Of a stretch of 64,000 nucleotides of DNA, positions 29,021-38,356 are shown one piece after another. Under the pieces are notes generated by a model. That model worked only from the letters and a program-made list of their open reading frames with translations, had not been told where the DNA came from and did not search any database. Source of the stretch: Flavobacterium sp. MDT1-60 (GTDB taxonomy: Bacteria; Bacteroidota; Bacteroidia; Flavobacteriales; Flavobacteriaceae); NCBI RefSeq assembly GCF_014844035.1, contig NZ_CP062159.1, positions 2,604,001 to 2,668,000 of the forward strand, in the 5' to 3' direction. A program made the position numbers and the translations under genes. How positions within the stretch are numbered: the first letter of the stretch is position 1; each line of letters starts with the position of its first letter.

Positions 29021-30607
29021 ATGAAATATAGTTTTAAAATAAAAACATTAGGAGCTGCATTAATGACAGCTGTTATTTTGTCAAGTTGTAATAGCGATTT
29101 TGATGAAATAAACACAGATCCTAATTCGCTTACTGAAGATCAGTTAGATGCTACGCTGGCAGGACCATCATTTGCATCTGCAATTTATGCAGGTATTCAC
29201 AACGGATCTTATTCATCACCAGGTGTAGATGATCAGGGAACCTGGGGTATTGCAACGGGTATTTTATCGTCAACTTTTATTCACTATTTAAATTGTGGAT
29301 ATGGTACTGAGAGAAATGCGTTTGTAAATGGATACGAAGGACGTGGATGGACAAGATTTTACACCGTTGCCGTGCCCGCTTTAAACAATGCTGTTAAAGC
29401 ATCTGAAGGAAACGCCGAAGCTTTGGCAATTCTTAAAATTTGGAAAGTTTTCATGTACAATCAAATGGTAGATGCTTACGGGCCAATTCCATACACTCAG
29501 GCAGGAAACGGTAAAGAAAAGGTACCTTATGACAGTGTAGAATCTATTTATGAAGACTTTTTTAAATTACTTGACGAAGCAAATGCTTCTTTAAGTAGTT
29601 CTTCTCTAACAACAGTGGCTGCTTTTCAGCCAAATGATCGTTTATATGCTGGTAATGTTGCTAACTGGAGAGTATTCGGAAACAGTTTAAGATTACGTTT
29701 AGCATTAAGAATCTCTGATATTCAGCCAGATAAAGCAAAAACACAAGCTGAAGCTGCTGTAGCTGCAGGTGTTATGCAAACAAACGAGCAGGGAGCTTTC
29801 TTTAAAGCAAGTAATATTACTCCAAACAATTTAAACATGATTGTAAACAGCTGGGGTTATACGATGACAGCTTCTATGGAAAGTATACTTGTCGGATATA
29901 ATGATCCAAGGTTAGCAAAATGGTTTGCTAAAATTGATACGGGTGTTTACCGTGGTCAGCCTGTTGGAGGTTTAGAAGATCAGTTTGGAACTACTAAATT
30001 CTCTGCTTTTAACAATGATATTATGGGGAATGGTGCTGCAGGAAACCTAAGTGAAACTAAAAATATCGAAGTATTCATGGCTTCTGAAAACTATTTCAGC
30101 AGAGCAGAAGGTGCTTTGAAAGGATGGAACATGGGTGGAAGTGCTCAGAGTTTGTATGAAGAAGGTATCAGAATGTCTTTAAGACAATGGGGAATTACAG
30201 ATACAGCAGCAATCAATGCTTATGTGGCTGGAAATACATTACCAACTTTACCAAACATCTTAACAGTTTATCCAACTTTAGACTTACAAGATATACCTGT
30301 AAAATTGCCTGTTGCATGGTCAGCTACAGTTGCAAATCAACGTACACAAATTGCGGTTCAAAAATATTTGGCGATTTTCCCTGAATCTTGGGAATCCTGG
30401 GCAGATTTACGCCGAAGTGATGCAAAAGTAATTTATCCGGTTCTTAACACAGATAATAATGATGCCGGAGTTGGTAAAAGCTTAATGAAAAGAATTATTT
30501 ATACAACAAATGAATATTCTGCTAATAAAGATGCTGTTACAGACGGAATCACAAAACTTAAAGGTCCGGATACCGGAGGGACTAAACTTTGGTGGGATAC
30601 TAAATAA
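29021..30607 (+). CDS. SusD-like_2 family lipoprotein 2
   Basis: This 528-residue surface lipoprotein is the partner of SusC 2, starting 17 bases after its stop. The signal ends ILSSC, giving lipidation at about residue 23, followed by NSDFDEINTDPNS, a signature of the SusD-like_2 branch. Helical-repeat segments include ILKIWKVFMYNQMVDAYGPI and RVFGNSLRLRLALRISD; the C-terminal part has QKYLAIFPESWESWADLRRS. A terminator at 30653-30680 follows, so the downstream BNR gene may be transcribed separately or by read-through. Confidence 0.93.
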   Translation: MKYSFKIKTLGAALMTAVILSSCNSDFDEINTDPNSLTEDQLDATLAGPSFASAIYAGIHNGSYSSPGVDDQGTWGIATGILSSTFIHYLNCGYGTERNAFVNGYEGRGWTRFYTVAVPALNNAVKASEGNAEALAILKIWKVFMYNQMVDAYGPIPYTQAGNGKEKVPYDSVESIYEDFFKLLDEANASLSSSSLTTVAAFQPNDRLYAGNVANWRVFGNSLRLRLALRISDIQPDKAKTQAEAAVAAGVMQTNEQGAFFKASNITPNNLNMIVNSWGYTMTASMESILVGYNDPRLAKWFAKIDTGVYRGQPVGGLEDQFGTTKFSAFNNDIMGNGAAGNLSETKNIEVFMASENYFSRAEGALKGWNMGGSAQSLYEEGIRMSLRQWGITDTAAINAYVAGNTLPTLPNILTVYPTLDLQDIPVKLPVAWSATVANQRTQIAVQKYLAIFPESWESWADLRRSDAKVIYPVLNTDNNDAGVGKSLMKRIIYTTNEYSANKDAVTDGITKLKGPDTGGTKLWWDTK

Positions 30608-30652
30608 TTAATTTGGTTGAGTAAAGACAAACACATTCTTTACTTAAAAATG

Positions 30653-30682
30653 CAAAAGGAGAGGGAACTCTCCTTTTGTTTT
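30653..30682 (+). terminator. Terminator after SusD 2
   Basis: An 11-bp perfect stem (CAAAAGGAGAG at 30653-30663 with its complement at 30668-30678) has a 4-base loop and a T-rich tail. It lies 46 bases after the SusD stop and 21 before the next start codon. Confidence 0.75.
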
Positions 30683-30698
30683 ATATAAAAGTTAGATT

Positions 30699-31751
30699 AT
30701 GAATTTAAAAAAATATTGCTTGATTGTTTTATTAGTTTCTGTTTTTCTTGCTTGTAAATCAATTAAAAACGAACCTAAAGCAGTTACTATTACCCAAAAT
30801 TATATTGCCGAAAATCCGGTAACGGCGGCTAGTCATGCATCAACATTAGTTGAAATCGAACCCAATACGCTTTTAGCAGCCTGGTTTGGCGGAAAATATG
30901 AAGGCGCAAAAGATGTCGGCATTTATATTTCATCATATAAAGAAAAAAAATGGTCAGCTCCTAAAAAAATTATAAATCCTTTAATAAAAGATGGCGATAC
31001 CCTGCCATGCTGGAATCCGGTTTTGTTTAAAAGTAAAAGTCAGAATCTATATTTGTTTTATAAAGTGGGGAAAAACCCGAGAGAATGGTTTGGCGCTATG
31101 ATCGTTTCAAAAGATGACGGAAAGACCTGGAGCAATGCTAAATATCTGCCAAAAGGAATATTGGGGCCAATCAGAAATAAACCAATCGAAACAAGTCCGG
31201 GAATTATTTTATGCGGAAGCAGTACCGAAAGCATTACTGATAATAAATGGCGGGTATTTATAGAAACCTATACAGAAGCAACTGATAGCTGGCTTATAAC
31301 AGATATTCAGGATAAGAAAAACTTTGATATTATTCAGCCAACATTCCTGGTTCATTCAGATAAAGAAATTCAAATTTTATCCCGAAGCAGGCATAATAAA
31401 TTAATTTCAAGCTGGTCAGATGATTACGGCAAAACATGGCAACGAACGGATAGTATTAATGTTGTCAACTCAAATTCAGGAGTTGATGCTGTGACATTGT
31501 CTAACAAATCATTTTTATTAGTGAATAATCCTCTAAAAATGGGAAAAGATTGGTTTAATGGCCGAAATGTTTTAGATGTAGAATATTCAAAAGATGGTGT
31601 GCATTGGAAGAAAATATTTAATCTGGAAAACCAATCCGAAGGTGAATTCAGTTATCCGGCTATTATTCAAACGTCAGATCATAAAATTCATGTATTGTAT
31701 ACTTATAATAGAAAGTACATTAAGCATGTTGTATTTAAACTGATGAAATAA
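30699..31751 (+). CDS. BNR/Asp-box propeller lipoprotein (sialidase-like fold, substrate unknown)
   Basis: This 350-residue lipoprotein (signal ending VFLAC) is a six-bladed propeller of the BNR type. Three Asp-box motifs are visible: SKDDGKTWSNA, SDDYGKTWQRT and SKDGVHWKKI. The N-terminal HASTLVEIEPNTLLAAWFGG is typical of BNR_2 proteins that are often annotated as exo-alpha-sialidase. The sialidase arginine triad cannot be assigned with confidence, and proteins of this type in plant-glycan loci often act on other sugars. It follows SusCD pair 2 and is the only enzyme candidate attached to that pair, so it may define its substrate. It converges with the M20 gene on the other strand. Confidence 0.75.
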   Translation: MNLKKYCLIVLLVSVFLACKSIKNEPKAVTITQNYIAENPVTAASHASTLVEIEPNTLLAAWFGGKYEGAKDVGIYISSYKEKKWSAPKKIINPLIKDGDTLPCWNPVLFKSKSQNLYLFYKVGKNPREWFGAMIVSKDDGKTWSNAKYLPKGILGPIRNKPIETSPGIILCGSSTESITDNKWRVFIETYTEATDSWLITDIQDKKNFDIIQPTFLVHSDKEIQILSRSRHNKLISSWSDDYGKTWQRTDSINVVNSNSGVDAVTLSNKSFLLVNNPLKMGKDWFNGRNVLDVEYSKDGVHWKKIFNLENQSEGEFSYPAIIQTSDHKIHVLYTYNRKYIKHVVFKLMK

Positions 31752-31796
31752 TTGAGTTTTAAAATAATTCTTTACTCGAGTAAAAAAAACTTTGCT

Positions 31797-33086
31797 TTAT
31801 TTACCCTTTTGAAATAACAACGAAGAAAATGTTCTGACTCCCGTTCTAATACATTCTTCATCGACTTCAAAATTAGGAGCATGATTCATTGCTATAATTC
31901 CTTTTTCGAAATTAGAACCTCCGAGCAAGAAATAAACTCCGGGTATTTTTTGTTGAAAATAGGCAAAATCATCATTAAAATACGGGACTTGCCCATAGTC
32001 AGGTGTAACAAATCCTTTTCCGTAAATATTGTCAAGAGTATTTATAGAGCTTCGTGTTAAATTTGGATCGTTTAAAACTGTTGGATTTTCTTTTATGTAC
32101 ATAATAGAAAGTAAATGAGAAGCATAATTGTTATCTTTCATTACCTGTTCAATGGTAGGAATAATGTTTTTTAATCGGGCTGCATCAGTTTCATATACTT
32201 CTGCATCTATACGGAACACATCGTTTTTAGAATAAGCCCTAAAATTTTCCTCAGCAATTAAATAATCTTTAAATATTGTGTTTGGATTTGTTAATCCAAT
32301 TTTTGGATCGGTAATAGACTGGATCTCCCATGGCTTGCTTCCATTTTTCGACCTAACTAAGGAATTGCGGATTTTTACTGTAAGCTCTTTTACCTCTTCG
32401 GCAGATAGTGTATTTTTAAATTGTATTCTTATTTCTTTTTGGTAGGCAAACATTTCATTTGGTTTTACCATTATCTGTCCCACCGGTAATGCTGTTACAT
32501 GAAGCCCATAAATCTCATCAGGTTTAAATTTAGAAAATATTTCATTTTCAGTAATTTTTTTTGCTCCTGCAAATGTTTCTTCTTCTGGCTGAAAAATAAA
32601 ATAGACTGTGCCGTGCAATGACTTTTTGTTTTTTGCCAAAACTTCTGCAATTCCTATTGCGATCGCCATGTGTATATCATGTCCACATCCGTGTTGAACA
32701 CCTTTTACCTTAGATTTAAAATCAGATTTATCGGGAAAGTCATTTGGTAATGCATCCATTTCTGCTCGCCAGGCGATTTTTTTACCCTTTTTAGCACCTT
32801 CCAAAATTCCAACAACACCATAGCCGTAGATGTCCGTTTCAACTTGAAGTCCTAAGTCCAATAAATATTTTTTTATTATTTCCTGTGTTCTCTTTTCTTT
32901 GCCCGCAAGTTCCGGATTTTCATGAAAATCTCTTCTAATTTGAACGAGCCTCTCAAAAATTTTATCAGTTTCAAGTCGAATAGATTCATGAGTAGCAATT
33001 TCACTCTTTTTTCCCTGTCCGTAAACAATGTATTGCGTGCAAAATGTGTTTACAACAAGTAATAACAATAGAATTTGTTTGTTCAT
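31797..33086 (-). CDS. M20D-type amidohydrolase, exported
   Basis: This 429-residue di-zinc hydrolase cleaves an acyl or amide bond on a small molecule, as in N-acyl-amino acid and IAA-conjugate hydrolases. The signal peptide ends YIVYGQ, so it works outside the cytoplasm. Metal ligands are visible in HGCGHDIHM (Cys and His), FQPEEE (Glu pair), YGLHV (His) and MNHAPNF (C-terminal His). The dimerisation domain sits between about residues 205 and 325. It lies between the BNR gene, with which it converges, and the second HTCS, from which it is separated by 118 bases. It has no obvious role in glycan breakdown; processing of acetylated or amidated sugars is possible but unsupported. Confidence 0.88.
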   Translation of the reverse strand: MNKQILLLLLVVNTFCTQYIVYGQGKKSEIATHESIRLETDKIFERLVQIRRDFHENPELAGKEKRTQEIIKKYLLDLGLQVETDIYGYGVVGILEGAKKGKKIAWRAEMDALPNDFPDKSDFKSKVKGVQHGCGHDIHMAIAIGIAEVLAKNKKSLHGTVYFIFQPEEETFAGAKKITENEIFSKFKPDEIYGLHVTALPVGQIMVKPNEMFAYQKEIRIQFKNTLSAEEVKELTVKIRNSLVRSKNGSKPWEIQSITDPKIGLTNPNTIFKDYLIAEENFRAYSKNDVFRIDAEVYETDAARLKNIIPTIEQVMKDNNYASHLLSIMYIKENPTVLNDPNLTRSSINTLDNIYGKGFVTPDYGQVPYFNDDFAYFQQKIPGVYFLLGGSNFEKGIIAMNHAPNFEVDEECIRTGVRTFSSLLFQKGK

Positions 33087-33204
33087 TTTGAGTTTGTTAA
33101 AATGCCAGTTAACCTGATTATATACACTTCAATCTCCATACTTTACAAAGATTTAAGCATTAATTCATTTTTTAGCTAATATAGTTATCCTTAAAGATTT
33201 TTAA

Positions 33205-36200
33205 TTATGTAATATCTTTTTTCTGAATAATATTTAATTCCTTATTAAAAGAATTTCTATATTTTTTGATATATTCTGAAGGTTTCATCCCAAACAATTT
33301 TACGAACTGTTGACGGAAATAGCGCTGATCTTCTATACCAACCTGAGGGCCAACCTGCGCGATATTAATATTTTCTGTAAGCATAATTACTGCGGCTCTG
33401 CGGATTCTTATAGATCTGATAAAAACATTTACGGTTTGTCCCGAAATTGCCTTAATCTTTTTGTAAAGACTTGAATGACTCATACCCATTGCAGCAGAGA
33501 AATTCTTTAGGTTAAATTCGCTGTTTTCAAGATTGGCTTCGACGATTTCGATACATTTATCAAGAAATTCTTTGTATTCAGTAGGAACCTTATTTACATT
33601 TTCACGAAGTGTTATGCTGTCCAGGAAATACTTGCGCAATTGCCCTCTGTTTCGAATAACGGAATCAACTCGTGCCAGAAGTATTTCACTGTCAAAAGGT
33701 TTGGTAACATAGTCGTCTGCACCTTCAGTAATGCTCTGCAAATGAATATCATTGCTGGTTGTAGCCGTGAGAAGTATCACCGGAATATGGCTTAAATCAT
33801 CATTTTGTTTGATTTTTTTGCATAAATCCAAACCATTCATACCTTCCATAGAAATATCGCTCAGTACAATATCAGGCAAGTGTTTTTCGACAAGTTTAAG
33901 CCCTTCGAGTCCATTTGCTGCCGAATAAACAATATAGTTTTTGGAGAAAAGCTGTACCAGATAATGATTCATTTCGGGATTGTCTTCAACAATGAGCAAT
34001 ACTTTTTTTGTACTGATTAATGCTGACTGTATATTTTCAGGATTTGATGGCTGATTGCTGTTTTTAGATGTATTTTGATTATCTGCCGGCATTCCTTCAA
34101 GAAGTTCACCTACAAGAGGCGACATTTGCGGATGATTCTCATTAATGCTCATTTCTGAAAAATGACTTTTTCCTTTTGGAAGCGTAATAGTGAACGAAGT
34201 ACCTTTTCCAACTTTACTTTCACACTTTATTTCGCCATGATGTTTAGTCACAAAATATTTGGCAACATAAAGACCTATTCCAAACCCATTGCTGGCTTTA
34301 GACTTAATCTGTCTGAATTCTTCAAAAATAGTAGCAATATCATTCTGATCAATTCCGCTGCCGGTGTCCGATATAATAATAGAAACATCAGCAGTTTTCT
34401 CGATGATCTCAATACTTATAGATCCTTTGTTAGGTGTGAATTTGAAAGCATTTGAGATTAAATTAAACAGCGTAATTTCTATTTTTTCATAATCACCATA
34501 TATTTCAACGGGTGTTTTTTCTTCAATAAACAGATAATTCAAACTTTTAACGGCTGCCATTTGCGTAAAGCTGTCGTAGATTTCACGGCACAAGCTGTTT
34601 AAATTAATCTTAGAAATTTTGAGTTCATCAAGATCCGTTTCTGCTTTTCTAAACAACAGTAACTGATCGGTGAGACTCAATAACCTTTTGGCATTTTTAT
34701 AGGCGAGATTCAGGTCGAGATCATCTTCAGAACGGTTTTTTCTGTCAATGGCGCTTTTTAGCGGATTTATAATTAAAGATAGGGGAGTGCGCAATTCATG
34801 AGCCATATAAGTAAACATAGAAAACTGCTTTTCAGCATGTTCTTTGTCTTTTTTATGCTCCATACGGGCCAATTTTATTTCATAGCGAAGTCTTTCCTTG
34901 TTTTTATGATAACCTACGTAGGCGTAAATGGCACCGGCAGCAGCAATTAGATAAAAGGTATAGGCCCACCATGTTCTATACCAGGGTGGAAGGATTTTTA
35001 CTGTCGCGAGCGTTACTTCATTGGTCCAATTTCCAAAAACATCTGTTGTTTTTACTTTAAAAAGATAAGTGCCTTCTGTTAGCCTTGAATAATTTGCCCT
35101 GTTATTCTTTGAGGTATAGTTCCAGTCTTTGTCCCAGCCTTCGAGAAAATAAGCGGTAGTATTTTTTTCGGAATTGACATAATCAAGATAAACAAAATCA
35201 AAACTCAATGCCGATTTTTCATAAGGAAGTTCGGCACCACTTATCATTTCGAGTTTTTTTTCTATGATATAAGGACTGTCCAATTTTAAAGACTGATTGT
35301 TTACCAGCAAATCATTTAATAAAAATTTACTGGTATTTTTTTTGTCTTTTATATTGTCAGGATCAAAAACATTGAATCCGTTTATACCGCCAAAAATAAA
35401 TTCTCCTGTAGAAAGTTTTGTACCTGCATTCCAGCTAAATTGATTGCCCTGAATCCCATCAGAGACTACGAAATTTCTGAAAGTATTGTTTTTAGGATTT
35501 AATCTTGAAATCCCGTGATACGTACTCATCCATAAATCACCTTTTTTGTCTTCTAAAAGGCGAAGTATTGTATTGCTTGAAAGACCGTTTTGTGTAGTAT
35601 ACTTTTTGAAAGTGCCTGTTTTTCGGTTAAATAAAAGCAGACCACCTTCAACGGTGCCAATCCAAAGATTTTTGTTTTGATCTTCCGTTATGCATCTAAT
35701 AGTATAAGCTGAATGATAGTTTTTTACTTTTTTTGTTTTGGGTTCTATCTCAAAAAAGGAATTAAAGGTTCCGCCCCAGATTTTTCCGTCTTTGGTTTCG
35801 TAGAGACAAGTAACATCCCGCAAAGTTGTACTATAGCAAATGAATTTATTTTGTTTTTTATCAAATTGATACAGTGCTCCGCCGTTAGTAACGGCAAGCC
35901 ATAATGTTTTTTTTGAATCTATAAACAGCAGCCATGATTCCTGTTCTGCTTTTTTAGTAAATGGATTATAAATGGAGAAATTCTGAATTGCTTTTGATTG
36001 GGGATCAATACGGCAGACTCCGCCTTTCCACATAGCAACCCAGATCGCATTATCAGCATCTCTGACGATACTTGTAACAAAATTGCTCTGAATTTTTCTG
36101 CCCGCAGTTGAGGTTGTCGAGTAAACATCGTAGGTATTTTGTTTTCTGTTCCAGTACCGCATTCCGGCGCCATCAGTGCCAATCCAGATGTTTTTCTTTT

Positions 36201-37276
36201 CATCTTCGCAGAAAGAAAGCATGAAGTTTGCAGCAGGATCTTCGTCTTCTTTATTGGTCAGCGGGTCTTTGCTTTTAAAATGATTAAAGAAGAGCGGATT
36301 CTTCCCCATCATACTCACACCCCCACGCAGGGTTCCGAACCACATTTCTCCGGTTTTGCTTTCGAATATATCATACAGTGATTTACTGTTAAGCAATGAA
36401 ACAGGGCCGCTGGCACGATACAAAACAGGAGCAGTCTGATTTTTTGTAAGGGTGTAAAGACCAGCTCCGTCAGTGGCAATCCAAAGTCTGTTTTCCTGCT
36501 GAAAAAAATCTCGTACGACTGTTTTTTTCCAAAAAGTAATTTTTAGAAAAGGTATTCAGGCGGTCATTATATAAGTACGCCCCTTCGTCTGATCCAATCC
36601 AGAGTCCTTCATTTGTTAGTTTAATACAATTTGCACCCGTAATGGTATTGTTGAGAAGTGTTAGTTTTTTTGATTTAATATCGTACTGGCAAAGACCGGT
36701 TCCCGTTATAAAAACATAGAAGATTTGTTTTTTCGCATTATAAGATATTGATCTTGCGATATAATTTAATTTTCCGTTGAAAGGTATAGCGGTTCCAATT
36801 TTCTCACCTTCTTTATAAACTACAATTGCCTCTTTTGTCGCGACAAGAATCATATGCAGCCCATGTACAGCAATTATTTCGTAGGCTGTAACGTTTAAAG
36901 GTTTGATTTTTTTGTTTGTATCATAATATTGCAATGGACTAAAAGAAGATCGTTCTGCATTAAAAACCACTGGCCCGGCAGTTGTACCTACCCACAAATT
37001 ATTTTCAAAGTCACCTTCTATACAGCTAATGGCGTTTCCCTGAATAGAATTTGGATCAGTGTGAATATGGCGGTAAATCTTAAAATCATTTCCATCATAT
37101 CGGTTAAGTCCATCAAAAGTTCCAAACCACATATAGCCATTTTGATCCTGATATATTGAGGCAACAGAATTGTTAGAAAGTCCTGATGAAATATCAAGAT
37201 GTCTTATCGGGTAGTTCTGTCCGGATGCCTGTATATGCAAAAGACTAATAACAAGAAAGAACATTAACTTATTCAT
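33205..37276 (-). pseudogene. Hybrid two-component system regulator (HTCS) of the galactan locus, apparent frameshift
   Basis: Two reading frames (37276-36470 and 36423-33205) together encode one complete HTCS of about 1355 residues. The N-terminal part has a signal peptide (ends QASGQ) and propeller repeats such as LSNNSVASIYQDQNGYMWFG. The second part continues the propeller, then has a Y_Y_Y domain, a membrane span, the kinase His in YMAHELRTP, ATPase motifs (NLISNAFKF, GFGIGLYVAK), receiver Asp in VLSDISMEG and an AraC-type HTH. The frame changes between 36500 and 36545; candidate sites are the A7 run at 36502-36508 and the T7 run at 36522-36528. The + strand SusC gene diverges from it, so it is the expected sensor of galacto-oligosaccharides. 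Broken gene or sequencing error cannot be decided here. Confidence 0.88.
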
Positions 37277-37623
37277 AGAAAATTTTTTAAAAAGCGTGCT
37301 GCTCTTTGATATACGAAAATAAAAGGGATGTGATCAGAAAGCGGGATCAATTTTTTATGTGAATATATTTGAAATCTGTGTACTTTGCGAAATTAACACA
37401 ATTATTATGTAATGTTTAAAAAACACTACTGTTTTTTTTAGATTAACGATAACCTGTTAATTGTGCATAAAAATTTAATTAAACACATAGAAACATATAT
37501 TTTATGATTTCGAAAAAGGTAAATCAAAAAAGAAACTCGTTTCTCACACATAGTCCCAAAGCACAATGTCAATAGGTTAAACGGAAATATATAAAATTAC
37601 TACAGTTTAATCAAGAAAGGAAT

Positions 37624-37742
37624 TATAAAAATCCGTTTTTATCAGCGTTTTCGCTTTAGCGAATCAGTAAAATCAGCGTATAATTTTGACGCGGATAAAA
37701 CAGATTTACTTCGTAAAAACGCGGATAAAAACGGATTTTATT
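37624..37742. repeat. Palindromic intergenic repeat, REP/BIME-like
   Basis: The ends of this roughly 118-base block are inverted copies (AAAATCCGTTTTTATC at about 37628-37643 and its complement at about 37724-37739). Internal pieces also match each other in inverted orientation (GCGTTTTCGC and TACTTCGTAAAAACGCG). It lies in the 1080-base gap between the divergent HTCS and SusC genes, and looks like a dispersed palindromic repeat. It encodes nothing. Confidence 0.6.
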
Positions 37743-38049
37743 TGCAATAATTTTATTTTCTAAAAGCTTACTTAATGACATTGCCCGAAACATCGGGATG
37801 TGTTAAAACAATTACACCCAACGTGATAGCTTCTGATTTTGTCGTTTTTTGAATTTTCTCCTCTAAAAATTAAGATTTGAGATCTTTTGCAATTATTTTT
37901 TTTGAAAATATACCGATTAAAATTAGAGGATGCTTGATTATTAAATCTATCATTATAAAGGTTAATAATTCATATTATCATTTTTTTTAAAGCAAAAAAA
38001 TACAGAATATGCTTTTATAAAGTGTTGTGTGTACACTTTTACGAAATTG

Positions 38050-38356
38050 TCCCCTTTTATAAATGAATTTTTCCCTGTCTTAATATCTCGCTCTGTACTT
38101 AATTTGCAGAGTGAGTTGATAAGCTATAACGTTTGAGTAATACATTATTTTTTGTTCAGCGTAAGTCAATGAAAACAAACTAACCAAATATCCTAACCAA
38201 AAACAATTTAAACATGACCAACATTCCAATTAAAATTTACAGCCGGAGATCTTTTCTCATTGTAAAAGAAAGAGTAGACTAATTATTCTTTCAATCATTT
38301 TGTAACCAACACTTATATTAATAAACACTAACTTAAACCAACCCAATTTAAAAAGT
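38050..38356 (+). promoter_or_regulatory. Putative promoter and leader of the galactan SusC operon
   Basis: Upstream of SusC 3 are a GTCCCCTTTTA box (about 38048-38058), a TTTTTCCCTGTCTTAATA segment and TTAATTTGC (around 38099-38107). The last loosely resembles the -7 element but has a spacing defect. The leader is about 240 bases and contains a 22-codon open frame at 38214-38282 that starts MTNIPIKIY, similar only in its first residues to the N-terminal extension of SusC 1. The region is where the HTCS would bind. Confidence 0.35.

Noticed and set aside
1..31751. Laminarin (beta-1,3-glucan) as target of the first locus, suggested by GH16 and GH128
   Set aside because: Rhamnosidase, unsaturated-uronyl hydrolase, the GH43 and DUF2264 have no place in laminarin breakdown. 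It remains possible for the GH128-like enzyme alone.
38214..38282. 22-codon open frame in the SusC 3 leader, considered as a leader peptide
   Set aside because: Only its first three residues resemble the SusC 1 N-terminus, and nothing shows that it is translated. Kept only as a note in the promoter entry.
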